A stretch of DNA of 64,000 bases from Streptomyces umbrinus (GCF_030817415.1 NZ_JAUSZI010000002.1:5146001-5210000); one strand, 5' to 3'. Positions 47,183 to 55,765 are shown, numbered from the stretch's first letter. The notes: generated by a model from the sequence alone, not told the origin. Program-made: numbers and translations.

Positions 47183-48375
47183 AGTCCCGCTCCTTCGTCC
47201 CGTACGGCATCTCGTGCCGGGGGTTCGTCGACCCGCTCCACGACGGCGACCGCGTTGAGCCCGCCGAAGCCGAACGAGTCGATCTGCGCGATGCGCAGCG
47301 GCTCCATGGGCCGCTCGGCGGCCCCTCGCACCAGCCGGAATCCGGCCACGGCGTCCACCGGATCGTCCAGGTACACGGTCGGCGGGACGGTCCCGCGCCG
47401 CATCACGTCGACCGCCGCGACCAGGCTGTGCAGCCCCGAGGCACCGGCGGTGTGCCCGGTCATCGACTTGATCGCCGTCATGTACGGCGAGGGGTCGAGG
47501 CCCGCGAACACCGTGCCGAGCGCGGTGGACTCGGCCTCGTCGTTCAGGGGGGTCCCGGTGCCGTGCAGCATGACGAGGTCGATGTCGGCGGGCCGCACAC
47601 CCGCCCGCCGGTGCGCCTCCTCGACGGCCGCGGCGATGTTCTTCGCGTCGGGCGCCGAGGGGTGGTACGCGTCGCAGTTGACGGCGACGCCCCGCACCCG
47701 TGCGTGGACGTGGGTCCCGGCGCCCGGACCGTCGCTCTCCCGGCGCAGTACGACCGCCACGGCACCCTCGCCCTGGAGCATCCCGCGCCGGGCCCGGTCG
47801 AAGGGCCGCACCCGGTCGGGGGCTTCGGGGTAGCAGCGGTCGAGCAGGCCGTACGTGCTCTCGGTGATGGTGTCGACCCCGGCGACGACGACGGTGTCCG
47901 CCGCCCCCAGTTCGAGCAGGTCGGTGCCGAGCGCCAATGTGTAGAGCGAGGCCGAGCAGGCGTTGGCCACGGTGTGGGTGTCGGCGGCGTTGAAACGGCG
48001 CCGCAGCATGGTGCCGAAGTGCAGGTCGGCCGCGTCGAAGGGCACCTTGTCCCGCCAGGACAGCTCCACCGAGCGCAGTTCGCGCAGGGTGGTGCCGACG
48101 AGCACCGGCACCCGTGACAGATCGTCGCCGAGGCCGGCGTCCCCGGCCGCCGCCGCGACGGCCCGCTCCAGCCAGCGGGTGGCCCGCAGCGGTTCGTCGA
48201 CGCCCTGCGCCGGACGGTCGTCGATCTCGTACGCGACCTGCGCGCGGAAACTGTCGCGGTCGTAGCCCCGCAGCGGCGCGAGCCCGCTGCGGCCCGCGAT
48301 CAGCGAACCGAAGATCTCCTCGACGCTGCCGCCGATACTGGCGACGGCGCCCATCCCGGTCACGAGCCAGCTCAT
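47179..48375 (-). CDS. Beta-ketoacyl-ACP synthase (KS-2)
   Basis: A 398-residue ketosynthase with Cys in VANACSASLYTLA near residue 140, His in LHGTGTPLND (~268) and His in MTGHTAGASG (~305). The active-site elbow ACSAS differs from the ACAAG of KS-1 and KS-3. It lies between KS-1 and KSL-1 with 4-base overlaps on both sides. The paired arrangement of two active KS genes is like that of aryl-polyene clusters, where distinct KS enzymes handle initiation and elongation. Confidence 0.92.
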   Translation of the reverse strand: MSWLVTGMGAVASIGGSVEEIFGSLIAGRSGLAPLRGYDRDSFRAQVAYEIDDRPAQGVDEPLRATRWLERAVAAAAGDAGLGDDLSRVPVLVGTTLRELRSVELSWRDKVPFDAADLHFGTMLRRRFNAADTHTVANACSASLYTLALGTDLLELGAADTVVVAGVDTITESTYGLLDRCYPEAPDRVRPFDRARRGMLQGEGAVAVVLRRESDGPGAGTHVHARVRGVAVNCDAYHPSAPDAKNIAAAVEEAHRRAGVRPADIDLVMLHGTGTPLNDEAESTALGTVFAGLDPSPYMTAIKSMTGHTAGASGLHSLVAAVDVMRRGTVPPTVYLDDPVDAVAGFRLVRGAAERPMEPLRIAQIDSFGFGGLNAVAVVERVDEPPARDAVRDEGAGL

Positions 48376-49649
48376 GCCGCGCTCCGGTCCCGGTAGGCCC
48401 CGAGGATCAGTACGGCGTTGTTGCCGCCGAAGGCGAGCGCGTTGTTCTGCACGACGGACAGCTCCGCCTCGACGGCCTCGTTGGGCACGCAGTCGACACC
48501 GCACTCCGGGTCGGTCTCCCGGTGGTTGACCGTCGGCGGGATGAAGCCCTCGGTGATCGCGAGCGCGCAGGCCGCGGCGGACACCGCGCTGGCGGCCCCC
48601 ATGCTGTGGCCGATCATCGACTTGATGGAGACCGTGCGCGGCATGGCGTCCTCGCCGAACACCTGGCGGATGGCGCCCGCCTCGGTGATGTCGTTGGCCT
48701 TGGTACCGGTGCCGTGCGCGGAGACGAAGTCGACCTGGTCCGGGGTCACACCCGCGTTGCGGTGCGCGATCCGTATCGTCCTCGCGATGCTGTCCCGGTC
48801 CGGGGCAACGGGATGCAGGGCGTCGCAGGCGAGCCCGTAGCCGAGCACCTCGGCGTAGATCCGGGCGCCGCGCGCGAGCGCCGAGTCCAGACTCTCCATG
48901 AGGAGGATGCCGGCGCCCTCGCCGGTGAGAATGCCCTCGCGGTCCTTGTCGAAGGGCCGGCACACCTCCGGGGCGATGGTGCCGAGCCGGTAGAAGCCGG
49001 TGAACGTCTTGCGGCAGGCGGCGTCGGCACCGCCGCACAGAGCGATGTCGACGTCACCGCTGCGCAGCGCGTCGTAGCCGTAGCCGACCGCGTAGTTGCC
49101 CGCCGCGCACGCGGTCGGGATCGTCACGGACTCGACGTCCTCCAGCTCCAGTTCGCGGACGATGCCCGCGGAAAGGCGTCCGGCGGGGATACGCCGGGCG
49201 ACGGCGGGTTCGTACTCCTCGGGGCCGCTCTCGATGCCCGCCGCGACGAGCTGATCGAGATCGCGGGACTCGCCGTCCGTGGTGCCGACGGACACCAGGG
49301 AACGGCGGGCTCGCACGTCCGCCGCGCTCAGGCCCGCGTCCTCGACCGCCATCCTGGCGGCGGCAACCGAGAACTGGCTCGCTCTGCCGAGTTCCTCGGG
49401 CTGCTGCCGGGTGATCCAGCGCTCCGGCACGAAGTCGGTGACCTCGCAGCCGTTGGCGTGGGCGAAGCCGGTCGTGTCGAACGCGGTGATCGGCTTGACT
49501 CCGCTCGCACCCGCACGCAGGCCCTCGGTGAAGGCCTCGACACCGATGCCGATGCTGGTGACCACGCCGAGGCCGGTGATGACCACCCGGCGTCCGGCGG
49601 CCTCACGTGCACTGTGACCTGGCACGTCTGTGTGGATCGAAGCGTTCAT
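48372..49649 (-). CDS. Beta-ketoacyl-ACP synthase (KS-1)
   Basis: A 425-residue ketosynthase with a complete triad: Cys in TIPTACAAGNYA near residue 180, His in SAHGTGTKAND (~313) and His in MIGHSMGAAS (~347); FGGNNAV lies at the C-terminus. It is the first enzyme gene after ACP-1 and overlaps KS-2 (ATGA). I infer that it is the main elongating ketosynthase of the polyene-type PKS. Confidence 0.94.
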   Translation of the reverse strand: MNASIHTDVPGHSAREAAGRRVVITGLGVVTSIGIGVEAFTEGLRAGASGVKPITAFDTTGFAHANGCEVTDFVPERWITRQQPEELGRASQFSVAAARMAVEDAGLSAADVRARRSLVSVGTTDGESRDLDQLVAAGIESGPEEYEPAVARRIPAGRLSAGIVRELELEDVESVTIPTACAAGNYAVGYGYDALRSGDVDIALCGGADAACRKTFTGFYRLGTIAPEVCRPFDKDREGILTGEGAGILLMESLDSALARGARIYAEVLGYGLACDALHPVAPDRDSIARTIRIAHRNAGVTPDQVDFVSAHGTGTKANDITEAGAIRQVFGEDAMPRTVSIKSMIGHSMGAASAVSAAACALAITEGFIPPTVNHRETDPECGVDCVPNEAVEAELSVVQNNALAFGGNNAVLILGAYRDRSAA

Positions 49650-49682
49650 CGAAGCTCACCCATCTGACGGTCGGGACAGCGG

Positions 49683-49952
49683 TCAGTTGCGGGCGGCTTC
49701 GGCGACCACGACGTAGACGCCCTCCAGGTTGACCATGCGGCTGAGCTCGGCCTGGTCGATGGTCACCTTCTGGGTGCGCTCCAGCGCGGCGAGGATCTCG
49801 ATGGCGCGGAGCGAGTCCGCGTCGTGCTCCTCCTTGAAGAGGCTGGTCTCGGTGACCTCGTCCTCGTCGATCTCGAGAATGTCGCAGACGATCTCCTTGA
49901 TCTCCTGCTTGCGAGCAGCGTCAAGCACGGTCGTCACGTTCGCGTTGGGCAT
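49683..49952 (-). CDS. Acyl carrier protein (ACP-1), first gene of the PKS operon
   Basis: An 89-residue ACP with phosphopantetheine Ser in EEHDADSLRAIEIL near residue 47. The ATG at 49952 has GGAG five bases ahead; the open frame further upstream has no such signal. It leads the long PKS operon, 79 bases after operator element 4. Confidence 0.94.
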   Translation of the reverse strand: MPNANVTTVLDAARKQEIKEIVCDILEIDEDEVTETSLFKEEHDADSLRAIEILAALERTQKVTIDQAELSRMVNLEGVYVVVAEAARN

Positions 49953-50030
49953 CTCGACTCCAATGAGGGATCGGTATCGGAGTCCGTTGACTCCGCCATC
50001 CATTCGATGAGTCGAGACTGGGTTCGGCCG

Positions 50031-50046
50031 CTATACGCGCCCTATA
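50031..50046 (-). promoter_or_regulatory. Cluster operator-like element 4 (upstream of ACP-1)
   Basis: In gene orientation TATAG-GGCGCG-TATAG, two perfect pentamers 11 bp apart, preceded by CCG and followed by CGG. It is 79 bases from the ACP-1 start and 87 bases after the regulator stop. It differs from element 1 by one base over the core 16. The outer CCG/CGG also gives an imperfect inverted repeat. Confidence 0.77.
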
Positions 50047-50132
50047 CGGCTTCTGCCCCCGCGGCCCACGGCACTGTGGTGCCGCTCCCGCCCGCCCGCG
50101 GCTCAGCGGCAGCGCTCCCGCGGCGCCCCGGG

Positions 50133-51176
50133 TTACTGCGGTCCCGCCCCCGCCCCCGCGGCCCGCACGGGCTCCGGCCCGGTCAGCCAGCCGAGCTGTG
50201 CGGCCCGCAGACCCGCCTGGAACCGGCTGCGGGCCCCGAGCCGGCCCATGAGCTCGGCGGTGATACGGCGCCCGGTGCGCACCGAGACGCCCAGCTTTCG
50301 GGCGACGACCTCGTCCGTAAGGCCTTCGCCGAGCAGCCGCAGCACGGCCTGCTCCTGCCCGGACAGCTCCTCGTCACCGCGCTCGCGCGGCTGGGGCCGC
50401 CCCCCGCTGAACGGGAGGGCGCTCTCCCACACCCGGTCGAAGAGTTCGCAGAGGGTGGCGATGACACCCTTCCCACGCAGCACGAGCGCCCCGGCGGCCG
50501 AGGCGTCCGGGTCGATCGGCAGAACGGCGTGGGTCCGGTCGAACAACAGCATCCGGGACGGCAGGGAAGCGGTGGTACGCACCTGGTCGCCGTGGGAATG
50601 CAGCCAGCGCAGATGTTCCACCGTCGCGGGGTCGTTGTAAACGCTGTCCAGGTAAATGCTGCGCATCACCACACCGCGCTTTGCCAGCTCCTCGCAGAGC
50701 GGCTGGCTGGCCTGGCGGCTCGCCTCGGTCTGCGGCCCGCCGGTCGCGAGGGCGAGCAGCTCGGAACTGCATTCCTGAGTGAATTCCTCGATACGGGCCC
50801 GAATGTCGTCGATTCCGATGAGCCGCTCGGTGACGGTATTGCGAAGTCGCTCCTGGGTGGACGCGTACTCGTCAATGAACCGGGCTACTTCTATCCGTGC
50901 TTCGGCTATCCGCTTCTGCCGCTCCAGGAACTCGCTCTCCTGCCGGGCGAGAAGCGTCTGGAGCCCGATCTCCGGACTCACGACACGCAACTCGCCGGGT
51001 GTGTCCCACGAAGGCTTGATGAGGGAGAGCCGTACGCACTCGTCGAGCGCGGAGCGCACCAGCTCCGGCTGCCGCCCCAGTGAGGTCACCAGGTCATCAA
51101 CACTGAGATCCGGACGTTCGAGCATGGCCCGGTAGACCTCGGCCGCATGGGTTCCAAGTCCCAGCGGTTCCAGCAT
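50133..51176 (-). CDS. TrmB-like/LuxR-family transcriptional regulator
   Basis: A 347-residue regulator. The N-terminus (MLEPLGLGTHAAEVYRAMLE, then a winged-helix-like segment to about residue 55) resembles TrmB-type helix-turn-helix domains. A coiled stretch with many Glu and Arg follows (residues ~70-120), and the C-terminus has a LuxR HTH: LSGQEQAVLRLLGEGLTDEVVARKLGVSVRTGRRITAELM near residues 270-310. There is no receiver domain. It is the only regulator gene in the visible cluster and the natural candidate for binding the TATAG elements. The ATG at 51176 fits the domain start; an ATG at 51206 would add ten residues. Confidence 0.9.
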   Translation of the reverse strand: MLEPLGLGTHAAEVYRAMLERPDLSVDDLVTSLGRQPELVRSALDECVRLSLIKPSWDTPGELRVVSPEIGLQTLLARQESEFLERQKRIAEARIEVARFIDEYASTQERLRNTVTERLIGIDDIRARIEEFTQECSSELLALATGGPQTEASRQASQPLCEELAKRGVVMRSIYLDSVYNDPATVEHLRWLHSHGDQVRTTASLPSRMLLFDRTHAVLPIDPDASAAGALVLRGKGVIATLCELFDRVWESALPFSGGRPQPRERGDEELSGQEQAVLRLLGEGLTDEVVARKLGVSVRTGRRITAELMGRLGARSRFQAGLRAAQLGWLTGPEPVRAAGAGAGPQ

Positions 51177-51277
51177 GTACGCTCCTCGCCCCCGTGATGC
51201 GTCCATATGCTTTCGGCCATTATGTGGAGCTCGAAACGATTCCGCAACGACTATGTGAGGGGCGTTTGAGACAACAA

Positions 51278-51303
51278 GGGACCCACCCCGAAGGATGGGC
51301 CCC
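51278..51303 (-). terminator. Hairpin with UUCG tetraloop downstream of the small secreted-peptide gene
   Basis: In gene orientation an 11-bp stem (two G-U wobbles) closes a TTCG tetraloop and is followed by a T-rich TTGTTGT stretch. It lies 33 bases after the stop of the 51337-51528 gene and before the regulator. This suggests that the peptide gene and the regulator are separate transcription units. Confidence 0.7.
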
Positions 51304-51336
51304 TTTCGGCCACAGTTGGCCGGAATCAGGCTTGAT

Positions 51337-51528
51337 TCAGTCCCAAATCGGGTCGTCGCCGATACCTGTGGGTGTCGTGTCCCAAATCGGGTCCCCGTCC
51401 CCGGCCAGCGTCACGGACACGTTCGCGGTCCCGGTCGCGGTCGCGGCCGACGCGCTCACCGCACCGAGGGCGCTTGTGGCAATGAGGGTCAGCGTGACGA
51501 TGACAGCGCGTGGCAGATTCTTACCCAT
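51337..51528 (-). CDS. Small secreted peptide with a duplicated DPIWD motif
   Basis: A 63-residue protein with a clear Sec signal: MGKNLPR, a hydrophobic core to about residue 25, then ASA-A as likely cleavage site. The mature part is only ~35 residues and contains GDGDPIWD and, as its very last residues, GDDPIWD. Both copies are encoded by a near-identical DNA repeat. AAGGGGG precedes the ATG at a usable distance. I do not recognise the family. It sits upstream of the pathway regulator in the same orientation but is separated from it by a hairpin. A signalling peptide, a metal- or surface-binding peptide, or an unrelated small secreted protein are all possible. Confidence 0.65.
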   Translation of the reverse strand: MGKNLPRAVIVTLTLIATSALGAVSASAATATGTANVSVTLAGDGDPIWDTTPTGIGDDPIWD

Positions 51529-52252
51529 GAAAGAAATTCCCCCTTGGAATTTTAAATTCCCTTTGCTTCACCGGCCGACTCCCGCCGTTCCGGTGATTGA
51601 ATTCTCGCCGAGGGGGTCACCCGATCTCCAGGGAAAAAGAATGCAGGGAGTTGCGCTGGCAAGGTGCTGACAGCGGAACTGCGCGCGCCGCTTTTCCGGT
51701 GCCCGACACCACGAAGCGGATCCGGGCCGCTGAGCTGGCACATTCACAGACGAACACGCGTCCGACGACTCCCGGCCACCCGCCGGCCACCACGCCCCCA
51801 CGAGCCTCCCGGCCCGGCCCCGTGACACCGGTGCAGCATGATGCCAGCGGACCGGCAGCCCGGCGATGACACCCACATCACGCCGCCCGGCCCATCACCC
51901 GCCCGAGGAACTGCGCCTCCAGCGCCGCGCTTCGAGGAGATGCCACACAGGTGGCCGTGACCGCCCCGGGCGGATTCAACGAGCTCGGCGCTCGCCCCGC
52001 TCGGGTTGCTGGATCGCCGGCCACGTCGAGGGGAACATCGCTTACGCGGCTCCGGTCGGCGAAAGCCGGAGACCGACGAACGTGCCACGCGAGCCGTTCG
52101 ACGCGCTTCGTGACGCGTTCGTGATCCGCCACCGGAACACGGCCCCGGAAACGCAAGATCGCCGCCCCCACACGGGAACGGCGATCCAAGGTTGTCCTTG
52201 ACCAACCGGCTCCAGACCCCTGCGATTCAGAGTCGGAGCAAGTCAGTCACGG
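51529..52252. other. Intergenic stretch without a convincing gene, cluster edge
   Basis: About 720 bases between the small secreted-peptide gene and the tRNA. Open frames exist on both strands, but none has a recognisable product, a good ribosome-binding site or the expected codon pattern. The first ~40 bases are AT-rich and probably hold the promoter of the peptide gene. The remainder looks like degenerate sequence at the junction of the cluster with conserved chromosome. I see no integrase and no clear duplicate of the tRNA 3' end here. Confidence 0.5.
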
Positions 52253-52326
52253 TGGACCTGTGGGGATTTGAACCCCAGACCCCCTCGATGCGAACGAGGT
52301 GCGCTACCAGACTGCGCCACAGGCCC
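52253..52326 (-). tRNA. tRNA-Ala (anticodon CGC)
   Basis: A 74-base cloverleaf. The acceptor stem GGGCCTG pairs with CAGGTCC and includes the G3-U70 wobble that identifies alanine tRNAs. The anticodon loop TTCGCAT is closed by a CCTCG/CGAGG stem, giving anticodon CGC. The T arm is GGGGTTCAAATCCCC. The 3' CCA is not encoded. It lies at the border between the biosynthetic cluster and the conserved chromosome. Confidence 0.95.
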
Positions 52327-52434
52327 TTGCAACGAGTGAAACTCTAGCATCCCGGTCAGGGTGCTTGGAAATCCGTTCCCGAGCCCTCACCCGCTGGTCA
52401 GGAGCGGGCCCGTGGCGGGGCTTCTGAGACATCG

Positions 52435-53832
52435 TCACTCGTTGGCCGCGCGCGGCCGGTCGCCGTCCTCGTACTGGTCGAAGAGGGGCGTGCGACCGCG
52501 TTCGCGGGCGCGCCGGGCCGAGGCCGCGCGCCGGGCGTCCGCGGCACCGTCCGACGCGTCGTCCGCGTCGGGCTCACCCAACTCACCCTCCCCCTCGGCC
52601 ACCGAGCCGTCGGCGGCCGGTTCGACCGTGCTGGACCGGGCCGAGCTCCAGGCGTCGGGTCCGCCCAGGTCGACGTCGGACGTGGCGCGCGGGGCGACCG
52701 GGGCGGTCACGTACGTCGGCAGCGGCACCGGGACGGGGTCCCAGCTGTCGCCGCCGGAGGGGCCGCTCCGGCGCTCGCGCTGCTGGTCGACCCACTCGGC
52801 GTGGTCGGTCTGCTCGACGAGGGCACGGCGGTCCGCGGCGAGCGCGGACAGACCGGGATCGGTGTCGGCCTCGGGTCCGTCCTCCGGCTCGTCCGCGGCA
52901 CCCGGGTCGGTGGGCGGCCGCCGCCTGGGCTGCCGCTCCCGCAGCCGCTGCGCCGCCACCTCGGCCCGTCGGCGGTCCATCACGTAGGTGAAGCGCCGCC
53001 GCTCCTGGGAGCGCAGATAGGCGATGTAGACGCTCAGCATCACCGCGGGCACCCCGGGCGCCCACAGGAACGCGAGTCCGCCGACCGCCGCGACGATCGC
53101 GCCGAGCGTGAAGGCCATGAAGAGCATGACCGTCGTACGCCGTCGGCGCGCGAGCACCTTCGAGCGCCGGGCGCGCGCCGCCGCCTCGGCGGCCGCGGCC
53201 CGCCTCGCGGGGGACGACGCGGCGGACGCGGACGCTCCGTTCGACGACGGCTTGGCACCCTGCCGGGGCACCGGCCGGCCGTCCGCCGCACGGCCGGACT
53301 TCGGCGCGGGGTGGGCGGTGCCGGCCGGGGAGCCGGGCTTCGGCACCGTCGCGGACACCTGTCTCGACGCCTGCCGCGCCGCCTGTTCCGATGCGTGTTT
53401 CGACGCCTGCTTCGGCGTCTGCTTCGAAGCGGGCTGCGCCTGTGCCTGCCCCTCGGACCGCGCTTCGTCCCGTACGTCCCGTCCGTCACGCACGTCCCGT
53501 CCGTCACGCACGTCCCGTGCATCCCGTACGGCGTCGACGTCGGCCCGTGCCTCGCGACGCGTCGGAGGCATGGCGAAGGCCCGGACGTCCACCGAATCGG
53601 TGACGCCGTCCGGGTCGCCGTGGTGCTCCCCCTCTTCGGCGGAGCGCGCCCGCAGGTCCTTGGCGTACCGGCGCTCCATGCCCGCCCGGCCGGACAGAAG
53701 CCGGATGGCGGTGCTGAAGCGTTCCGTCGGACGGGCCTCATTCAGCTCGTCCTGCCTACGGAGCCACATAGGCACCAAGTAGGCGGCCCAGGCCCCGACG
53801 ATGACTGCGTAGATGAGGCCGCTGCTGCTCAC
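52435..53832 (-). CDS. Actinobacterial membrane protein with long disordered flanks (possibly SepX-like)
   Basis: A 465-residue protein with one N-terminal membrane helix (GLIYAVIVGAWAAYLVPMWL, residues ~5-24) and a pair of close helices near residues 237-277 (VMLFMAFTLGAIVAAVGGLAFLW then AVMLSVYIAYL). Between them is a ~200-residue charged, repetitive linker; a second low-complexity tail follows. This layout recalls SepX, an actinobacterial divisome membrane protein, but I cannot confirm that by sequence, and a generic conserved membrane protein is a fair alternative. The start is GTG at 53832. The linker contains an RDV/RDG repeat array (see repeat). Confidence 0.75.
   Translation of the reverse strand: MSSSGLIYAVIVGAWAAYLVPMWLRRQDELNEARPTERFSTAIRLLSGRAGMERRYAKDLRARSAEEGEHHGDPDGVTDSVDVRAFAMPPTRREARADVDAVRDARDVRDGRDVRDGRDVRDEARSEGQAQAQPASKQTPKQASKHASEQAARQASRQVSATVPKPGSPAGTAHPAPKSGRAADGRPVPRQGAKPSSNGASASAASSPARRAAAAEAAARARRSKVLARRRRTTVMLFMAFTLGAIVAAVGGLAFLWAPGVPAVMLSVYIAYLRSQERRRFTYVMDRRRAEVAAQRLRERQPRRRPPTDPGAADEPEDGPEADTDPGLSALAADRRALVEQTDHAEWVDQQRERRSGPSGGDSWDPVPVPLPTYVTAPVAPRATSDVDLGGPDAWSSARSSTVEPAADGSVAEGEGELGEPDADDASDGAADARRAASARRARERGRTPLFDQYEDGDRPRAANE
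53468..53530. repeat. 18-bp in-frame tandem repeats
   Basis: Nearly perfect copies of an 18-bp unit (CGTCCCGTCCGTCACGCA) within the membrane-protein gene encode the repeated hexapeptide around RDVRDG. The period keeps the reading frame, so the copy number could vary between strains. Confidence 0.8.
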
Positions 53833-54009
53833 GCCTCACACGGTAGAGGGGTTTGCGTGAGGCCATCTGCCAATTGAGCCGGTGTGTCGCACGATCTGGC
53901 TGATATTTCGAGCTTTTTTTGTGACCGATGCGATCAGCAGGCCGCCGGGAGCGCGAAATTAATGCCCGAGGATGGTCGATCGCCGATCATTTTCGAACAC
54001 TCATTTCAT

Positions 54010-54639
54010 TTACGCGGTGTTCCGGGGCGTGTCCCGCGGTGAGTTTTCGGACGTGTTCCGCGAGCGTGTCCGGCGCCAGCGGGCCAGCAGACCTTCGGGC
54101 ACCTCCTCGGCCGTGAGCGCGAAGACGAGGTGGTCACGCCAGGCGCCGTCGATGTGGAGATAGCGTGGACGAAGGCCTTCGTCACGGAATCCGAGTTTCT
54201 CCACGACCCGTCGGCTCGGCCCGTTCTCGGGCCGAATACAGACCTCGATGCGGTGCAGACCAACGGTTCGGAAGCAGTGGTCGGAGACAAGCGCCACGGC
54301 CGTCGGCATCACTCCGCGGCCGGCTACCGCCTCGTCCACCCAGTAGCCGATATGGCCCGAGCACATCGAGCCCCAGGTGATTCCGGCGACCGTCAACTGC
54401 CCGACGAGCCGCCCCTGGTACTCGATGACGAACGGCAGCATCCGCCCCGAGTTCGCCTCGGCGCGCAGATGCCGGACCATCTGGCGGTAGGTCGGCCGGT
54501 GGGCGATCGGCCCGCTGGGCGTGGGCGGCGGAATGGTCGCCTCCCAGGGGCGCAGCCAGTCCCGGTTACGGCGGTTCACGTCGCGCCAGGCCCGCTGGTC
54601 GCGCAGCTTTATGGGCCGGAGGACCACATCGCCGTCCAC
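54010..54639 (-). CDS. GNAT N-acetyltransferase (RimJ/RimL type)
   Basis: A 209-residue acetyltransferase of the RimJ group: GHIGYWVDEAVAGRGVMPTAVALV is the acetyl-CoA-binding region near residues 95-118, followed by HRIEVCIRPENGPSRRVVEKLGF. Such proteins acetylate protein N-termini or small molecules. It starts at the GTG at 54639, 26 bases after the MoaB-type gene. It belongs to the conserved moa-moe-galU neighbourhood. Confidence 0.93.
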   Translation of the reverse strand: MDGDVVLRPIKLRDQRAWRDVNRRNRDWLRPWEATIPPPTPSGPIAHRPTYRQMVRHLRAEANSGRMLPFVIEYQGRLVGQLTVAGITWGSMCSGHIGYWVDEAVAGRGVMPTAVALVSDHCFRTVGLHRIEVCIRPENGPSRRVVEKLGFRDEGLRPRYLHIDGAWRDHLVFALTAEEVPEGLLARWRRTRSRNTSENSPRDTPRNTA

Positions 54640-54665
54640 CAGCTCGACCGGCCAGGATGGGCTGT

Positions 54666-55226
54666 TCAGCTGGCACCCCCGCTGGGTCTGGGGTGGTCGC
54701 CGCCGCGGATCTGGTCGACGGCGTGGATCAGGAGGCGTTCGAGAACGGCGAGGCCGTCCCGCACCCCGCCGGTGGAACCGGGAAGGTTCACGATCAGCGT
54801 CCTCTCCGCGACCCCGGCGAGCCCCCGGGAGAGCGCCGCCGTGGGCACCTTCTCTCTTCCGAACGCCCTGATGGCCTCGGGAATGCCCGGCACCTCGTAC
54901 GTGATCACCTTCCGCGTGGCCTCGGGGGTGCGGTCGGTGGGTGAGATGCCCGTGCCGCCGGTGGTCACGATGACGTCGTACCCGGCCCGGACGCCGTCGC
55001 GCAGCGCCGCCTCCACCGGATCCCCGTCGGGCACGACCTTCGGCCCGTCCACCTTGAAGCCGTACGAGGCCAGGCCCTCGGCGATCAGAGGGCCGCCCTT
55101 GTCCTCGTAGACCCCGGCCGCCGCACGGTTCGAGGCCGTCACCACGAGCGCGCTGTACGGAGCGGTCGGCGCGCCTCCGATCGGCGGCTCGGCCGAAGCC
55201 ACCGGTCCCGTCGGTCCCGCCGTCAT
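54666..55226 (-). CDS. moaB: MogA/MoaB-family molybdopterin adenylyltransferase
   Basis: A 186-residue molybdenum-cofactor protein of the MoaB/Mog fold with [17 protein letters not shown] near residues 88-104, which binds molybdopterin. It adenylylates molybdopterin before metal insertion by MoeA. It overlaps the moaC stop (ATGA) and lies in a moeA-moaC-moaB order. Confidence 0.95.
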   Translation of the reverse strand: MTAGPTGPVASAEPPIGGAPTAPYSALVVTASNRAAAGVYEDKGGPLIAEGLASYGFKVDGPKVVPDGDPVEAALRDGVRAGYDVIVTTGGTGISPTDRTPEATRKVITYEVPGIPEAIRAFGREKVPTAALSRGLAGVAERTLIVNLPGSTGGVRDGLAVLERLLIHAVDQIRGGDHPRPSGGAS

Positions 55227-55702
55227 GCCCGGCTCCAGTCGCCCGACTTGCCGCCCGTCTTCTCCTCCACGCGCACGTCCGTGATGACCGCCCCCTTGTC
55301 TACCGCCTTGACCATGTCGATCACGGTGAGAGCCGCGACGCTGACCGCGGTGAGGGCCTCCATCTCGACGCCCGTGCGGTCGGTGGTCCTCACGGTGGCC
55401 AGGATCTCGACGGCGTCGTCCGCGACCGACAGATCAAGCTTGACACCCGAGACCGACAACGGGTGACAGAGCGGGATCAGATCGGGGGTGCGCTTGGCGC
55501 CCATGATGCCCGCGATGCGCGCGGTGGCGAGGGCGTCGCCCTTGGGGACTCCCTCGCCGCGCAGCAGCTCGATCACGCGGGGCGAGACGAGGACGCGACC
55601 GCTCGCGCGGGCCGTGCGGGCGGTCACGTCCTTCTCGGACACATCCACCATGCGGGCGGCGCCCGCCTCGTCGATGTGGGTCAGTCGGTCCTGCGTACTC
55701 AT
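55223..55702 (-). CDS. moaC: Cyclic pyranopterin monophosphate synthase MoaC
   Basis: A 159-residue MoaC with the family core [21 protein letters not shown] and [27 protein letters not shown], the latter holding catalytic residues. It converts the MoaA product to cyclic pyranopterin monophosphate. I chose ATG 55702 ([11 protein letters not shown]); a GTG 14 codons earlier is possible. Confidence 0.96.
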   Translation of the reverse strand: MSTQDRLTHIDEAGAARMVDVSEKDVTARTARASGRVLVSPRVIELLRGEGVPKGDALATARIAGIMGAKRTPDLIPLCHPLSVSGVKLDLSVADDAVEILATVRTTDRTGVEMEALTAVSVAALTVIDMVKAVDKGAVITDVRVEEKTGGKSGDWSRA

Positions 55703-55765
55703 GATGGCTGGGGCGCTCCCGGTCGGGCCTGTTGTGCGCGACACGGTACCCCCAAGTCGGGGCCT

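Noticed and set aside
51744..52205. 153-codon minus-strand frame between the peptide gene and the tRNA
   Set aside because: Arg/Gly/Ser-rich translation without domain, signal or ribosome-binding site; overlapped by equally poor frames on both strands.
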